This document shows positions 23,059-33,950 of a DNA stretch of 64,000 nucleotides, one piece after another. The stretch comes from Bradysia coprophila. Taxonomy: Eukaryota; Arthropoda; Insecta; Diptera; Sciaridae. Numbering within the stretch: the first letter of the stretch is position 1; each line of letters begins with the position of its first letter. Where the stretch lies: NCBI RefSeq assembly GCF_014529535.1, contig NC_050738.1, forward strand, positions 14,834,062 to 14,898,061, read 5' to 3'. The notes under the pieces were generated by a model, which searched no databases, was not told the DNA's origin, and saw only the letters and a program-made list of their open reading frames with translations. The position numbers and the translations under genes were made by a program.

Positions 23059-23688
23059 ACAAATAACTATTATATGCTGCCTACTGGGGACGAAAGTTGA
23101 AAAATGGAAGCGCAAGGGCCGAAAGTGACACAAAAATGTAAGTCAAAGGGGTAGATGTGTTTGAACAATGGAAAAGATGCGTGGCTTTCGTAAACGGAGA
23201 TGAAATGGGTGGAAGGTTCTTGGAATTTTTAAATTTTACGATATGGAGTTGGTTCATAAAAAAACACATTTGACATTTTTTTAAGAGTTTTAAACGTTTT
23301 AAAAGTCATCGATGTTACCATACCATGGCAAATTCAAATTTCCACCAAAATATCATTGACTGGATCCAATTAATTCAATGTATATACACAATACATCATA
23401 TTTTTAATATTTCTGAATTGTTGACAGCTATTTTACACGAGTTTTGTCGTCTAGTGACTGGAATTTCATTAGGCTCCCTTCACTTCAGCCATGTGGGATT
23501 TCTAGAAATTAATACACTGTAAGTAGAGAATTATAACATCTGTACTTATTTCGAAACTTACTTATAAGTTACGAGTTACGATTTACAAGTTGAATTATAC
23601 ATCATTTTCGCAAATAATCTGATAATAACTACTACGTTGTTTTGAAGGCTTTTATTTTTGTTTCACTATATTTCCTTATTTTCTTAGG

Positions 23689-23900
23689 AACGGGTTGGCT
23701 CACTGGTACCGTACTTGCCTTCCATCAAGAAAACCAGTGAGAGCAGATTCTGTATAGGATTTCCTCAATATCTAGCATGAAAGTAACATTCCTAAGCATC
23801 CCCTAGCTTTATAATATGGGTAGTTGAGGTGTTTGGTGCCCTCAACGAACCGTACACAGAAGAATGACATGAATGCCCATTCACAATTAATTCTATGTAC
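23689..23900 (+). repeat. Candidate tRNA-derived SINE
   Basis: TTGGCTCACTGGTAC at 23695-23709 fits a Pol III A box; GAGCAGATTCTG about 40 nt downstream could be a decayed B box. The downstream body (AGTTGAGGTGTTTGGTGCCC) looks like a SINE body. Only one copy is in the window, so this rests on the promoter-like motif. Confidence 0.35.
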
Positions 23901-24554
23901 TATTATCTGAAGTCTTACTAAAGTCGCAGATGTAATCAGCACCAGACGAAAAATCTTAAAGGCTTGCTAAACTATGTGTGGTTCGAATTTCATGGCTAAA
24001 TACCCTTAATTTGGAGGCTACAAATTATTGCTATATATTTCGAGTTTTGTTGTTAACCTAGGGAAGAAAAGCGGGAAATTACATTTCGAATGTGTTGATT
24101 GTGACCAGAGCGTAGCGAGGGAACTTAAAAAAAACAATCAAACACGTGGAAATATTGGTAACTAAATTGAGGTAAGTGTATTTTCTCACTACGCACTCAC
24201 TACAGATAGTGTGAGAAATCAACTTAAAGAAAATGTTTTTCAGGAAAATTCGGGATTTGGTTTTGTTAAGTTGCCTTTTTAATATAAACTTCATAGCCGT
24301 TGACGCAATTTGTGTGTCACCACCTTCGTGATCCACTCAGAGTTGTCTTAACCTGTTGTTTCAGAACCTTGATTTCCTCCTCTCCAGACCATATTCGTAT
24401 ATCGGATCCACAGGCGAGTTATACGCCTACACTTGCCGGAAAACAGTTACCGAAGCAAGTTTCTCAAAAGTGCACAAGTGAGTTTGTGAGCATGCAAAAG
24501 TTAACCATCTCGTAGGGATTCACAAAAAATTAACAACAATATTAATCATCGCGC

Positions 24555-24675
24555 CCTGTCAATAGAACAAACTGACAAATTAAAATGAAAAATCATATAT
24601 TTAAATGTGTGTGTGATAGCCTCGTGTACAAATAGTAAAAAGGGACTCTGAATGTCAAAAGTAAAGGGACTCATA
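24555..24675 (+). repeat. Dispersed repeat, copy 1 (pairs with 40735-40850)
   Basis: TCAATAGAACAAACTGAC, then AATTAAAATGAAAAATCAT, a short TG run, TCGTGTACA and TAAAAAGGGACTCT all recur in the same order at 40735-40850. The parent element is unknown. Confidence 0.6.
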
Positions 24676-24699
24676 ACGTCAAAAGCAAAGCAAGGTTGA

Positions 24700-25620
24700 C
24701 GTTTTCGTGTTAGTGGTGTGTCGTGTGTGTGATACAATTTTTCAATGTCATAATTCCTCTAGGTAGTTTACCTCTATGTTTTCGCTGTTGCAAATTTCTA
24801 CGTTGCATAGTAACACATTTTTTAATTATTTTTTTCTTTCTCGTAATGAAATTTTATAAAGACTTTGCACAAAATGCGCATGAAGAAAACACACCTGAGT
24901 GAAGAACGCAATAACTCGTTTTATTTACATTTTCATATTATTATTTTTTAGCTTATCGTACTGTTCAAACACCAAGTACATTTTGTTGAATTCAACCTTC
25001 AACGACTAAATATTTTTATTACGACACCTGCTTCACTTGTGATATAGAATTTTATATCGAACCTTTACTTCTGCTTAATAACCGCCAAAGAATTTAACAA
25101 TTTTCCATTATCATAATCTCTATTTCTTCAATGGTAACAGCCATCAGATTCATGTTCACAAGTGAAAAGAAAGTGATGAATGAATTATTAATACAGCCTC
25201 GGAAAAGATTTCCTTTTGATATCGAATATTACGCAATTTTCTCATTTTATTTAATATTCCCATTTCATGTGATATTTTATCCTTTTTATAAAGTTAAATA
25301 AAATCATTGTAGACATGAGGTCGTATACGACAATATGGTAAAAAATATACATGAAAAATAGTAACATCAGATTATAATATGGTTAGATCATCCGGGTAAT
25401 GTCGAGTAAGATAACTAGGAAAATTGGAAAAGTGACTTGAGGTTTTATGAAATTTTGCCATATATGTAGCTGAAGTCAAGCAACAGGGTCGGACTGACCC
25501 GAAAAAGCCCTTTAAAACTTAAATAGTTATTAACGTCACAAAGACCGTTCACTATCGCGTCACGTATCAAGTTTTCATGCTTGTATTGAAAACCGAAAGT
25601 AAAAGTCAATTTACTTTCTA
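24700..25620. other. No gene recognised
   Basis: AT-rich non-coding sequence. Nothing above the level of chance is seen. Confidence 0.45.
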
Positions 25621-25625
25621 GTCTA

Positions 25626-26340
25626 GGGGCCACTGAAAAAGCTGTGTCCAAAGAGGGGTCCGGAGCATGTTAAAGTGTTTTTCGGTAGAGGTCTGCACCC
25701 TGATGAAGAAAAATTAAGGTACCAGGCTGGGTTCCTGGGCAATAACTTTTGGCGGCGGCTCAAAGTCCAAAAACCGTGTTTTTTCACACTTTTCGTTGAA
25801 TATCAAGAGAACCTGAAAAGATAAAAAGTTGGTTTCTTCGGGAGAAACATAGAGTTTTGAATGCTGAACAACATTGCCGAATACAAAAAGTTTGTGGAAA
25901 ATACAGGGTGGGCCGAAAAAAAATTTAAAGTTGAAATACCTGTGTAGCGACGAAAATCAGTCACTTTAGGTTATTTTGTTCGTCTTTTAAGCTTTTTTTG
26001 CATATATTTTAACTGGGTAACGTAGACCTTGATTATCTGAACACTAACGAAGAATTGCTTTTGGAAGGTACAGGGTGGTCCAAAAAAAATTTACTGTGTA
26101 GGAAAATCGTATTTTCATACAAAATCCTTTGATTTTAAGCTCGTTTCTTTATTTTACCACCTTTCTCTCTAGAAAATTTAATTATTACACGGTTTTTGGA
26201 CTTTGAGCCGCCGCCAAAAGTTATTGCCCAGGAACCCAGCTTGGCACCTTAACTTTTCTTCATCAGGGTGCTAACCTCTACCGAAAAACACATTAACATG
26301 CTCCGGACCCCTCTTTGGACACAGCTTTTTCAGTGGCCCC
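25626..26340. mobile_element. TIR element with 153-bp arms
   Basis: Arms 25626-25778 and 26188-26340 start GGGGCCACTGAAAAAGCTGT and are nearly identical inverted, including TTATTGCCCAGGAACCCAGC. The core has two related blocks around ACAGGGTGG followed by A runs (near 25905 and 26065). No transposase is present and no duplication was recognised at the borders. Confidence 0.8.
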
Positions 26341-26434
26341 TGCATTATTCAGTTCCCATAGCAAGCATGAAATAGTTATTTTAATTCCCGTAATGCAGAT
26401 ATAGTTTGAATTTTGAGTCGTATAACACCCATCC

Positions 26435-27080
26435 CAAGATCTCGACTGTCTCTTCTCACTATAATCATTAAATTCGGCATATTTACGGTGTAAAATGTTC
26501 AGAATTTTCCGATGCCAGACAAATTGAAAAGCTCAACATGGTCACTTTTTGTCGTCATAAGGCTAAATAAGCTTTACTCGACGCCCACAGATCCTAATGA
26601 ATGAAATACACTTTGCCAGACGACATGTTTTCAGAATTGAGAGCTGCCAGCCAAAAATTAAGCTCTAAAAATATCTTCTTTTTATCATGATAAACCCACG
26701 ACTTCAGGCAAGTGCTATTCGACGCCCATAGACCCAAACGACATTTTCCACCTATGCCAGACGAAATTCCTTAAGAAATGTGAGCCGCCAGACAAATTCA
26801 AAAGTTCAACAAGTCCGATTTTTGTCGTCATAACCCCACGACTTAAATTAGGTCCTATTCGACGCCCACAGACCCAAACGAAGTTGTCCACCCATGCCAG
26901 ACAAAAAAAATCAGAATTGACCCATGCTACACAAATTTAGAACTAGAAAATTCGATTTTCTTGTCGTCATAACCCCAAGACTTGAAATAAGTCACATTCG
27001 ACACCTAAAGATACCAGTTAACTATTTAACCCCTGCCAGACAAAATTTACTGAGGTATGTGAGCCGCCAGACGAAAGAAT
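26435..27080 (+). repeat. 140-bp degenerate satellite array
   Basis: The anchor TTCGACGCCCACAGACCC (or variants) lies at 26577, 26718, 26858 and 26997, a period of 139-141 bp. Each unit also carries TTGTCGTCATAACCCCACGA, a CCAGACAAA segment and GAGCCGCCAGAC in some. Roughly 4.5 units. It shares no sequence with the 145-bp array at 14560. Confidence 0.85.
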
Positions 27081-27089
27081 CACTCAAAA

Positions 27090-28325
27090 TTATACATATG
27101 TGAATTTAAACAAAATATAACCAACAGCTATAATTTCATCTTTTTAAAGTTATTAATTTCGTCTTTTTTTTGAATGCGTAAAATAGTGTTAAATAAATTG
27201 TGTAGTCCATCTGGTTTGGTTCATTGGGATCTGTGGGCGTCTAATGGCACCCGTTTCGAGTCATGGGGTTATGAGGGACTTAAAATTTCGCGGGGCACAG
27301 ATCTACAATTCAGTTCAAAAAAGGTGTACTCAGACATTAGAACTTATCATTTAAAATTTGAACTAAAATTTCACGACTTTGGCAACTTTAGACCAGGGTT
27401 TCTGTTGTTTGAGTCGCAGTATCGATGTGATACCAGCATAGTTCGATAAAAGAATCCTAAAAATATGTAAGGAATTCTAACAGATTTCATCAGAAATTTC
27501 CGGAAAAATCGAAAGAATTAGATTCACATGCAATTTCACTGCGAGAGCAGCCCTACAAAATGGATCAATTTTTTTTGAAGTTTTCGGAAAGTTTTTAGCG
27601 AAATTGTTCAAGGACTACACAGTTTGCCAAGGGACTATACTTTACATGTAAACATAAAAATACTTTAATTAAAAATGATTATTTAAGAAAAAATAAAAAA
27701 CGAACAGCACTTCAGAAAATGAATTCCTCCATTTTCAAAATTGGCCGACAAGCCTTGTTATAAATGTTTCTCAACTTTAATACGTCATTTTACTTAAAAA
27801 ATGTTGAAATTTTCGAAAATGTTCAAATTAAATACTTTTATGCGTCAGAAATACCCGATTCCCGAAACTTTCAGGGTGCCCCTCGTACTCTAATGTGAAT
27901 GTGAGCATAAACCAGACCTGTGTGTACCTGAAAATGAAGTTATGAAGCTAAATTGAAGTTTCAGAACGTTCTGAAGATTTTAGTGAAACTAAGCAGAACT
28001 AAATTATTAATGAGATATTAAGATTTAAGACCGTTGTAGTAGTTCTTCTTCTAAATATGTTTTGGGCATCATAATTTCATTACATTGAAATAAATGAACA
28101 AATCATTACAAATACAAAAACTATCGAGAAGTTCAGACAGTCAAGGGATCTGACTCACTCAACAGGTTTAACCTAGTATTATGACGACTTAAAATAATAG
28201 TTGTTTATGTAACGTGTTGCATACATCGATATAATATAGGGTAGATAAGTAATGTCAAAGCAATTTTATGCGGAAAGATCACATGGATGTATGTGTAACG
28301 TTACTTACGTTTTGAAAAAGCGCGC
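27090..28325. other. No gene recognised
   Basis: A 91-codon frame at 27174-27449 has no recognisable domain. The rest is AT-rich with no structure I can name. Confidence 0.4.
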
Positions 28326-28329
28326 AAAA

Positions 28330-29389
28330 TAGTCCATGTACTTGTGTAATTCCGTGCGTCTAAAGTTCTTTAAGATTTTCCTTTGTTCCATGTTGTTTGC
28401 CACGAAAAGTTGTGGAACAAAATTTTTTTCCGGAAAATAGAAAATCGTTTTTCCGGCCGGAAAAGCCATTCATATGAAAACCTTCAAAGTCGAATATCTC
28501 CGAAAATACAATGTTTTTTTGAAAATATTCTTCTGTTCTGGAAAGTATGGCTCATTACCGATATTTCATGGAAGAACTTTTTTTTAGAGTAGTTGGAATG
28601 GAGTCATTATTTGAGTTCACCTAAAAAGTGTCCCGGAAAATTCATCAACTTTGAAGCCATTTTCCCTGGCCATTTCGAATTTATTTTTCATAAAAGTGGT
28701 GTCATTCGAAAGCTACATTCAAGTACTTCTGATTTCAGTCGGCCGGGCATGATCCATGTTCGGGAGCCTGAGATATAACCTGGGAAAGTCATGTATGTCC
28801 ATATAAGGATTTTTCAAGTTTTTTCTAGATCAATAAAAGATAGGTAGCTATAATTTGGGATACTAATTCCAGTGTTTCTTATACATACAACTGATGGTTT
28901 TCCCTATGAAAATATTTATTTACTTTACGAAAAGTGGACCATGAAGACGTGACTTATTTTTAGGAACTGGCCTCTGGTGACTTCAAACTTGTTAAAAGTT
29001 CAAATGTTAGCCGAAAAAATTGCCAAAAACGTGAGAAATGTCTAGTGTCTAGAACAAAGAAGAGCTAGAAACGTAAGGATTCGACAAAATTTTGGATGGG
29101 TTACTTCATAAACAGTCACAAAAATTATTTCATCCTGGAACGGGACCAATAAAATAGTTATGTCACACGAAAATGCTTTCGTAAAGTAAATAAATATTTT
29201 CCATCAATACCATCCCATATATGGAACTTTTTCATATGAATGGCTTTTCCGGCCGGAAAAACGATTTTCCATTGTCCGGAAAAAATTTTTGTTCCACAAC
29301 TTTTCGTGGCAAACAACATGGAACAAAGAAAACTCTTAAAGAACTTACGGCGCACGGAGCCCTTTTTTACGACACAAGGACCTGGACTA
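28330..29389. mobile_element. 1.06-kb foldback element
   Basis: Outer arms begin TAGTCCATGTACTTGTGT (28330) and its diverged complement (to 29389). Stronger pairing follows: CCGTGCG, AAAGTTCTTTAAGA, GTTGTTTGCCACGAAAAGTT and a segment rich in CCGGAAAA/TTTTCCGG. A further inner pair TTTATTTACTTTACGAAA lies near 28915 and 29180. Open frames at 28383-28778 and 29221-29652 follow the repeat sequence and are not genes. Confidence 0.75.
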
Positions 29390-29807
29390 AAATAATGTCA
29401 TACAATTATTTGAAAATAATTCAAACTCTGCATTTCTCAATTTCCTTTTTCTCTTCGTTTTGTGTTGTGATTCGTATTTTTTGCACTTGTATGTGTACTA
29501 TATTTCCGAAATTTCGTTCGTCTTGTCTCATTATCTACAGTATATTATATCGATGGGTACGAACAACGTTTTCTGAAACTACAAATTTGTTTAAGGTAAA
29601 ATTCGTAAATTTTTCAATTACTTTAATCATAGAAGCCCGTGTTTTCAAGTAATCATTCACAGTCATAGTTGTAGGAAAAGGATGTTTCTTCAAGGATTTC
29701 TTTATTACTGACGAATAAATATTTTACATAAATATTCCAGACACAAAGTTGCTTACTACGATCCATAAAACTTATTTCAATGATCAGTTGCTTTGACCAT
29801 TCCAACA

Positions 29808-29846
29808 CTCCTCCTCAAAGCATATTGTTCATTCTCCTCCTCAAAA
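29808..29846 (-). promoter_or_regulatory. Polypurine tract of the copia-type element
   Basis: TTTGAGGAGGAG on the minus strand abuts the 3' LTR, and an identical purine tract lies about 27 bp further in. It would prime plus-strand DNA synthesis. Confidence 0.65.
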
Positions 29847-29924
29847 TTATAATTTAGAAGCTCTTCCTCGATGAGTTATAGTTTTGCGTTCCGGAAATAT
29901 TAATTTAAATTTTGAAGATAAATT

Positions 29925-30590
29925 TTAAAACGAATAATCATAATCATCATCTGATTCCACAGATGCAATGAGATTAACTGTCACGGATACAGATTCCCCT
30001 TCGAATGGAAAATCATCGACTTTCTTTTTTCGTTCATACTCGTCCATTAGTTTTGATTGGACCAGATCGAAGGTTAGATCGTTTTCGTCTCTGCAATCCA
30101 ATGCTGTGATGAGACCATCGTAATCTTCTCCAACACTCGTCATAACGATCGATACAAATTGTTGATCGTCTATAACGTGGTCGATTTCGCACAAATCGTC
30201 GTAGTATTCCGTTAATTTCGATAGATGTTCCTCCATGTTGCCATTCTTGGGAAGGATTTCGTGGTACAATTTTCGTAATAGACGTATTTTGGTGGAGAAC
30301 GTGGCTTTCTTATGATGGTTACATAACGCATCCCAGGCGCCTTTCGCTGAATCAGTTCTTTTGATGAATGGTAGTTGATTGTTTTCGATTAGAATGCTAA
30401 TGAAGTATGATGCGCGCTCCTCCATTTCGTTCCATTTTCGGACAGTCACGTTTGCTGGTCTAACGGCATGTTCAACCACATCCCAACATTTTTCGGTTTT
30501 AAGAAATAACTTCATTCGGTAGGACCAGGTGGTGTAGTTTTTTCCGTTTAATTTTTCGAACGCTGATTTCGTTCCTTTTTGCTCCGTCAT
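29925..30590 (-). CDS. Ty1/copia-type Gag (UBN2/Retrotran_gag_2 type)
   Basis: 221 residues. The N-terminus FEKLNGKNYTTWSYRMKLFL is the hallmark of copia Gag (L-G-NY--W---M---L). It is followed by WDVVEH, the AKGAWDALCNHHKK block, LYHEILPKNGNMEEHLSKL and FVSIVMTSVGEDYDGLITAL. The usual CCHC zinc knuckle is absent: the frame ends in an acidic tail (VESDDDYDYSF) and stops before any protease. Gag assembles the capsid that packages element RNA. With no pol in the element it probably serves a non-autonomous copy. The ATG at 30590 opens the frame directly at the conserved domain. Confidence 0.85.
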   Translation of the reverse strand: MTEQKGTKSAFEKLNGKNYTTWSYRMKLFLKTEKCWDVVEHAVRPANVTVRKWNEMEERASYFISILIENNQLPFIKRTDSAKGAWDALCNHHKKATFSTKIRLLRKLYHEILPKNGNMEEHLSKLTEYYDDLCEIDHVIDDQQFVSIVMTSVGEDYDGLITALDCRDENDLTFDLVQSKLMDEYERKKKVDDFPFEGESVSVTVNLIASVESDDDYDYSF

Positions 30591-30805
30591 ATTGATTTCA
30601 AAAATTCAGATATATCGGTAGTACACGTTGCTATGCTCCGCTAGGTTCAATCCTGTGCGTACGACTATGCTCGGCTATGCTTTTAGCTATGCTCACAGCT
30701 AGGTCTATTGCTATGTTGATACTACGCGGCAGCTAGGCTTGATGATACACCAGATTGTTTACTGAATTTGTAACAAAGGTGAATATTCCTTGAATGTTCC
30801 TATAT

Positions 30806-30815
30806 GCCCATAACC
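30806..30815 (-). promoter_or_regulatory. Primer-binding site of the copia-type element
   Basis: The minus strand directly downstream of the 5' LTR reads GGTTATGGGC. In copia the equivalent site pairs with the anticodon-stem half of initiator tRNA-Met. Confidence 0.7.
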
Positions 30816-31326
30816 TGTAGGAAAAGGGATGTTTCTTCAAGGATTTCTTTATTACTGACGAATAAATATTTTACATAAATATTCCAGACACAAAGTTGCT
30901 TACTACGATCCATAAAACTTATTTCAATGATCAGTTGCTTTGACCATTCCAACAAATAGAAAAATTTAGCATCGCGTACTTGTGTATTAGTTCGAACAAT
31001 TTTGGTGAAAATTTGTTTTTTTTAAGTAATTTATTTAGAATCTGTGTAATGAATTCTGTTGAAATAAATTGAGATTGGCTCGTTCGGTTCGTGTTTTTTA
31101 TGTAGGTGGAAGCACGGGGTTTCGAGGGGTATTGAAATTAATTTTTGCTATGTTGCTCACATTGCAATGTCAAATATGTCTAAGGTCGTTTAATTTGTGC
31201 TAGGTGAAGTCCTTTTTCACTAAGCAATCAGTGTAACCTTCGTAAATAAAAAATCTTGAATTTGTCAACAATGTGTGGCATCATGTAAAAAACAAAAATC
31301 AAAACCCCCTCAAAACCGGTGGCGAT

Positions 31327-31862
31327 CGAGGGGTAACTCACTTCTAGATTAAATGGATTAAATGGATTAAATGGATTAAATGGATTAAATGGTATTAAAT
31401 GGATTAAGTGGATTTAATGGATTAAATGGAATAAAAATTGGATTAAATGGATTAAATAGGAAAAAAGTTCATTTTACCAAATACTGTAAAAGTCTTAAAA
31501 ATTGTTGATTTTGATCGAACCACGTACTATAACTCATACTACAATGTTAAAAAGCGAAAAAATCCACTTTTAGGAGTTTTTGGTGTAAAGTGGATTAAAT
31601 GGATTAAATGGATTAAATAAATGTAATACCATTTTTCACAAAAAAAAATTTCCTATACCTCACGAGTACTTAAACGAGCTGGGGATCGTGCAAATCTATT
31701 TTTCGCAATTACTTTACAAATTTTTCAGGTCGGTAGCCTAATTATTTCGGTAAAACTAAATTTTTTTTTTTGGATTAAATGGATTAAATGGATTTAATGG
31801 ATTTAATGGATTAAATGGATTTAATGGATTAAATGGATTAAATGGAAGTGCGTCACCCCTCG
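31327..31862. mobile_element. hAT-type MITE with 9-bp minisatellite core
   Basis: The element is 536 bp with ends CGAGGGGTAACTCACTT and (inverted) CGAGGGGTGACGCACTT. It is flanked by an exact 8-bp duplication GTGGCGAT (31319-31326 and 31863-31870), the hAT signature. Internally GGATTAAAT repeats form three blocks (about 31352-31455, 31590-31620 and 31770-31845). TIRs resemble those of 41083-41859. Confidence 0.9.
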
Positions 31863-31870
31863 GTGGCGAT

Positions 31871-33500
31871 CCACTTGTCAACGGACAATACATAAACAAA
31901 TTCCATCCCCTATTCTTAAAACGATGCTAACGGTTCATAAGATGATATTTACTTGGCTGCAATATTAGTGATGAAATGTAGTTACTTTTCGTCACTTGTG
32001 ATGAAAAGTAAAGTCTACAGTAAATCAGAGAAAGAAATACCACGCATACGTCACCCAAATCAGGCATGAGAAAGTTCATTTTTCGCAGCGCCGTTGCAGA
32101 AATAATAAATGAATGAATGCACATTTCGTACGATTTTACGTACAACGTTACATCGCAATGCAATAAAATATTGAAAAGCCCACTCGGGATGTTGCACACA
32201 CGACCAGGCAAAAAACCTTATCTATATCATCATCATCATATCACCACCATCACTATTAAAATTACTATGAAACAAAGGCCACTACGTTTACACATCGAAC
32301 CGGAGTATGATGGCCGATGAAAAAATTTCTCCGTTGCCAGTATCAGTATTGGATAGAGATCTAGAGCGTGACTATGTTTTAGGAATTAATTTTGAACGTT
32401 TTTACCGGTTGTGGATCACACTTCTCGTATTTTATATTTTTCATTCTCAGAATAAAAGTTCTAATTATAATTTGCTGACACACTTTTCAACCTTAGACAA
32501 CAACCACACACTCAGCGTTTGGTGCAGCGTATACGAATTGAAATTTTTTCTTATATTTGTATACCGAACGTTTTTCCAAAGACTGCCGAAAGATACTTTT
32601 ACCAAAATTGTATATTTGTTAGATAAACGGCAAAATTTAATATTCATTATCTCACACAAAACTTTTTACATAAACGTTAAAAGACTTTTTAAAGCTTTCA
32701 TTGTCGTTTTGCAAAAGTTCTCGCTTCATTTCTCTATCTTTGCAATTAAATATTATTTTTATGTTTCTGATGAAATTTTAATTTAAGTTGAAGGGCTGAC
32801 TGAGTGTTTTTCTATTTCGTATTAAGATAAACAATAATTTCCAAAATGTTTGCACAAACCATATTTACACATAAATGGTAAATTTTAGTAGTGATACTGT
32901 ACATTGCGTATACTGCTATACTGTCGGCAACTCCAACAATCTTAAAAATTACATCTCATTCAAATGAGACATTTTAATATTTAAGTGCTTGTCACATCTA
33001 TATCATTCGAAAAGTTTGTTTTTAACCATATTGAAAAATATTGCAAGAAAGAAAAAAGTTCCTTCTCTTGAACAACAGTATCACTTAAATTTACAACGCC
33101 ACTAATAAGAACTGAAACGAAGCGAAAACCGCAAATATAATGGGGAATACAAGAGCAATACGCTAGTGCTAATACTTGAACCTTTAATGAAAACTGTGCT
33201 ATCATTATTCTATTTTTAATTTTATTAAATAGAGGGATTATGCAGGTTTTACCATTATAAAATTAAATGATAAGTTATGATGTAGTAGGTATGGGTGTAT
33301 AATTGGGGGTGTTTCTGCGCTTTAGGATAAATGCGACAAGCGACGTTTAGGGTTTTCAGATGTTCTTGTTGGAGCAACGTTTAAGATGAATCTACACCTG
33401 GCTAAATTGTTGCCTAAATTGTTGGGGCAAAATTATTATTATTTTGATGATAATTTTGAACTCGAATTATTTTTGGAAAAAGAACGACCATCGTTTGGTG
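31871..33500. other. Intergenic with one weak open frame
   Basis: A 159-codon plus-strand frame at 32307-32786 (starts MMADEKISPLPVSVL) is Phe/Leu/Ile-rich in AT-rich DNA, with no recognised domain; it may be chance. A small hairpin around 31982-32010 (TTACTTTTC/GAAAAGTAA) and a CATCATCA run near 32226 are also present. GATGAATCTACACCTGG near 33387 has a relative at 36243. Confidence 0.35.
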
Positions 33501-33591
33501 TTACAATGTGTTAGCTTTGTTGGTTTTGATTATTGGTTTTATGCGGCAAATTGTAAATTTAAAACTCATTTACTTCTTCTCATCAGCTATA

Positions 33592-33620
33592 TTTCGGGTC
33601 TCGGTTTGACCCATCATCAG
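33592..33620 (-). ncRNA. Hammerhead-like ribozyme core at the element 3' end
   Basis: The minus strand has CTGATGA, then a stem GGGTC/GACCC closed by AAACCGA, then GAAA. These are the conserved hammerhead core strings in order. An extra T before the stem and no clearly paired stems I and III make activity uncertain. Hammerheads are known from Penelope-like elements. Confidence 0.45.
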
Positions 33621-33950
33621 GCTATCAGTTACAAAAAAATACATAAAATTGGTCAATGTCTTCGTACAAAACTTTGTTTACATTCATCTGTTACCTCTCC
33701 TCTTCACTTAAAATATTTCTACTAATTAAAATTGTTCAGTCTCCATTATTATCATAAAATGCCTATGGCTTACTCTTAATAAAAAATTGGAAAAATAAAA
33801 ATAAACTATGCCTCTGGCTCAAAAAATAAATTAATTAAAAAATTGAAAAAACAATAACACGGACATTTTACGCAAACTAAAAGCACACATTCATCTCTGT
33901 CAAAGTGTTTTTCTTCTTCTCCTTTGAATCTAAAATTTTGGTCTTTGGTT

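Larger units (their letters stand above)
29670..30954 (-). mobile_element. Gag-only Ty1/copia LTR retrotransposon
   Basis: LTRs of 138-139 bp (29670-29807 and 30816-30954) differ by essentially one G. In element sense they read TGTTGG...CCTACA, the canonical TG...CA. The primer-binding site directly after the 5' LTR (GGTTATGGGC) matches the tRNA-iMet internal site used by copia elements, and a purine tract TTTGAGGAGGAG precedes the 3' LTR. Between them lies only a gag-like frame. The flanks share ATAG (ATAGT / AATAG), so the 5-bp duplication is not exact. Near-identical LTRs mean recent insertion; protease, integrase and RT must come in trans. Confidence 0.9.

Noticed and set aside
29221..29652. 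143-codon plus-strand frame
   Set aside because: The first part is the arm of the 1.06-kb foldback and the rest is AT-rich with no domain.
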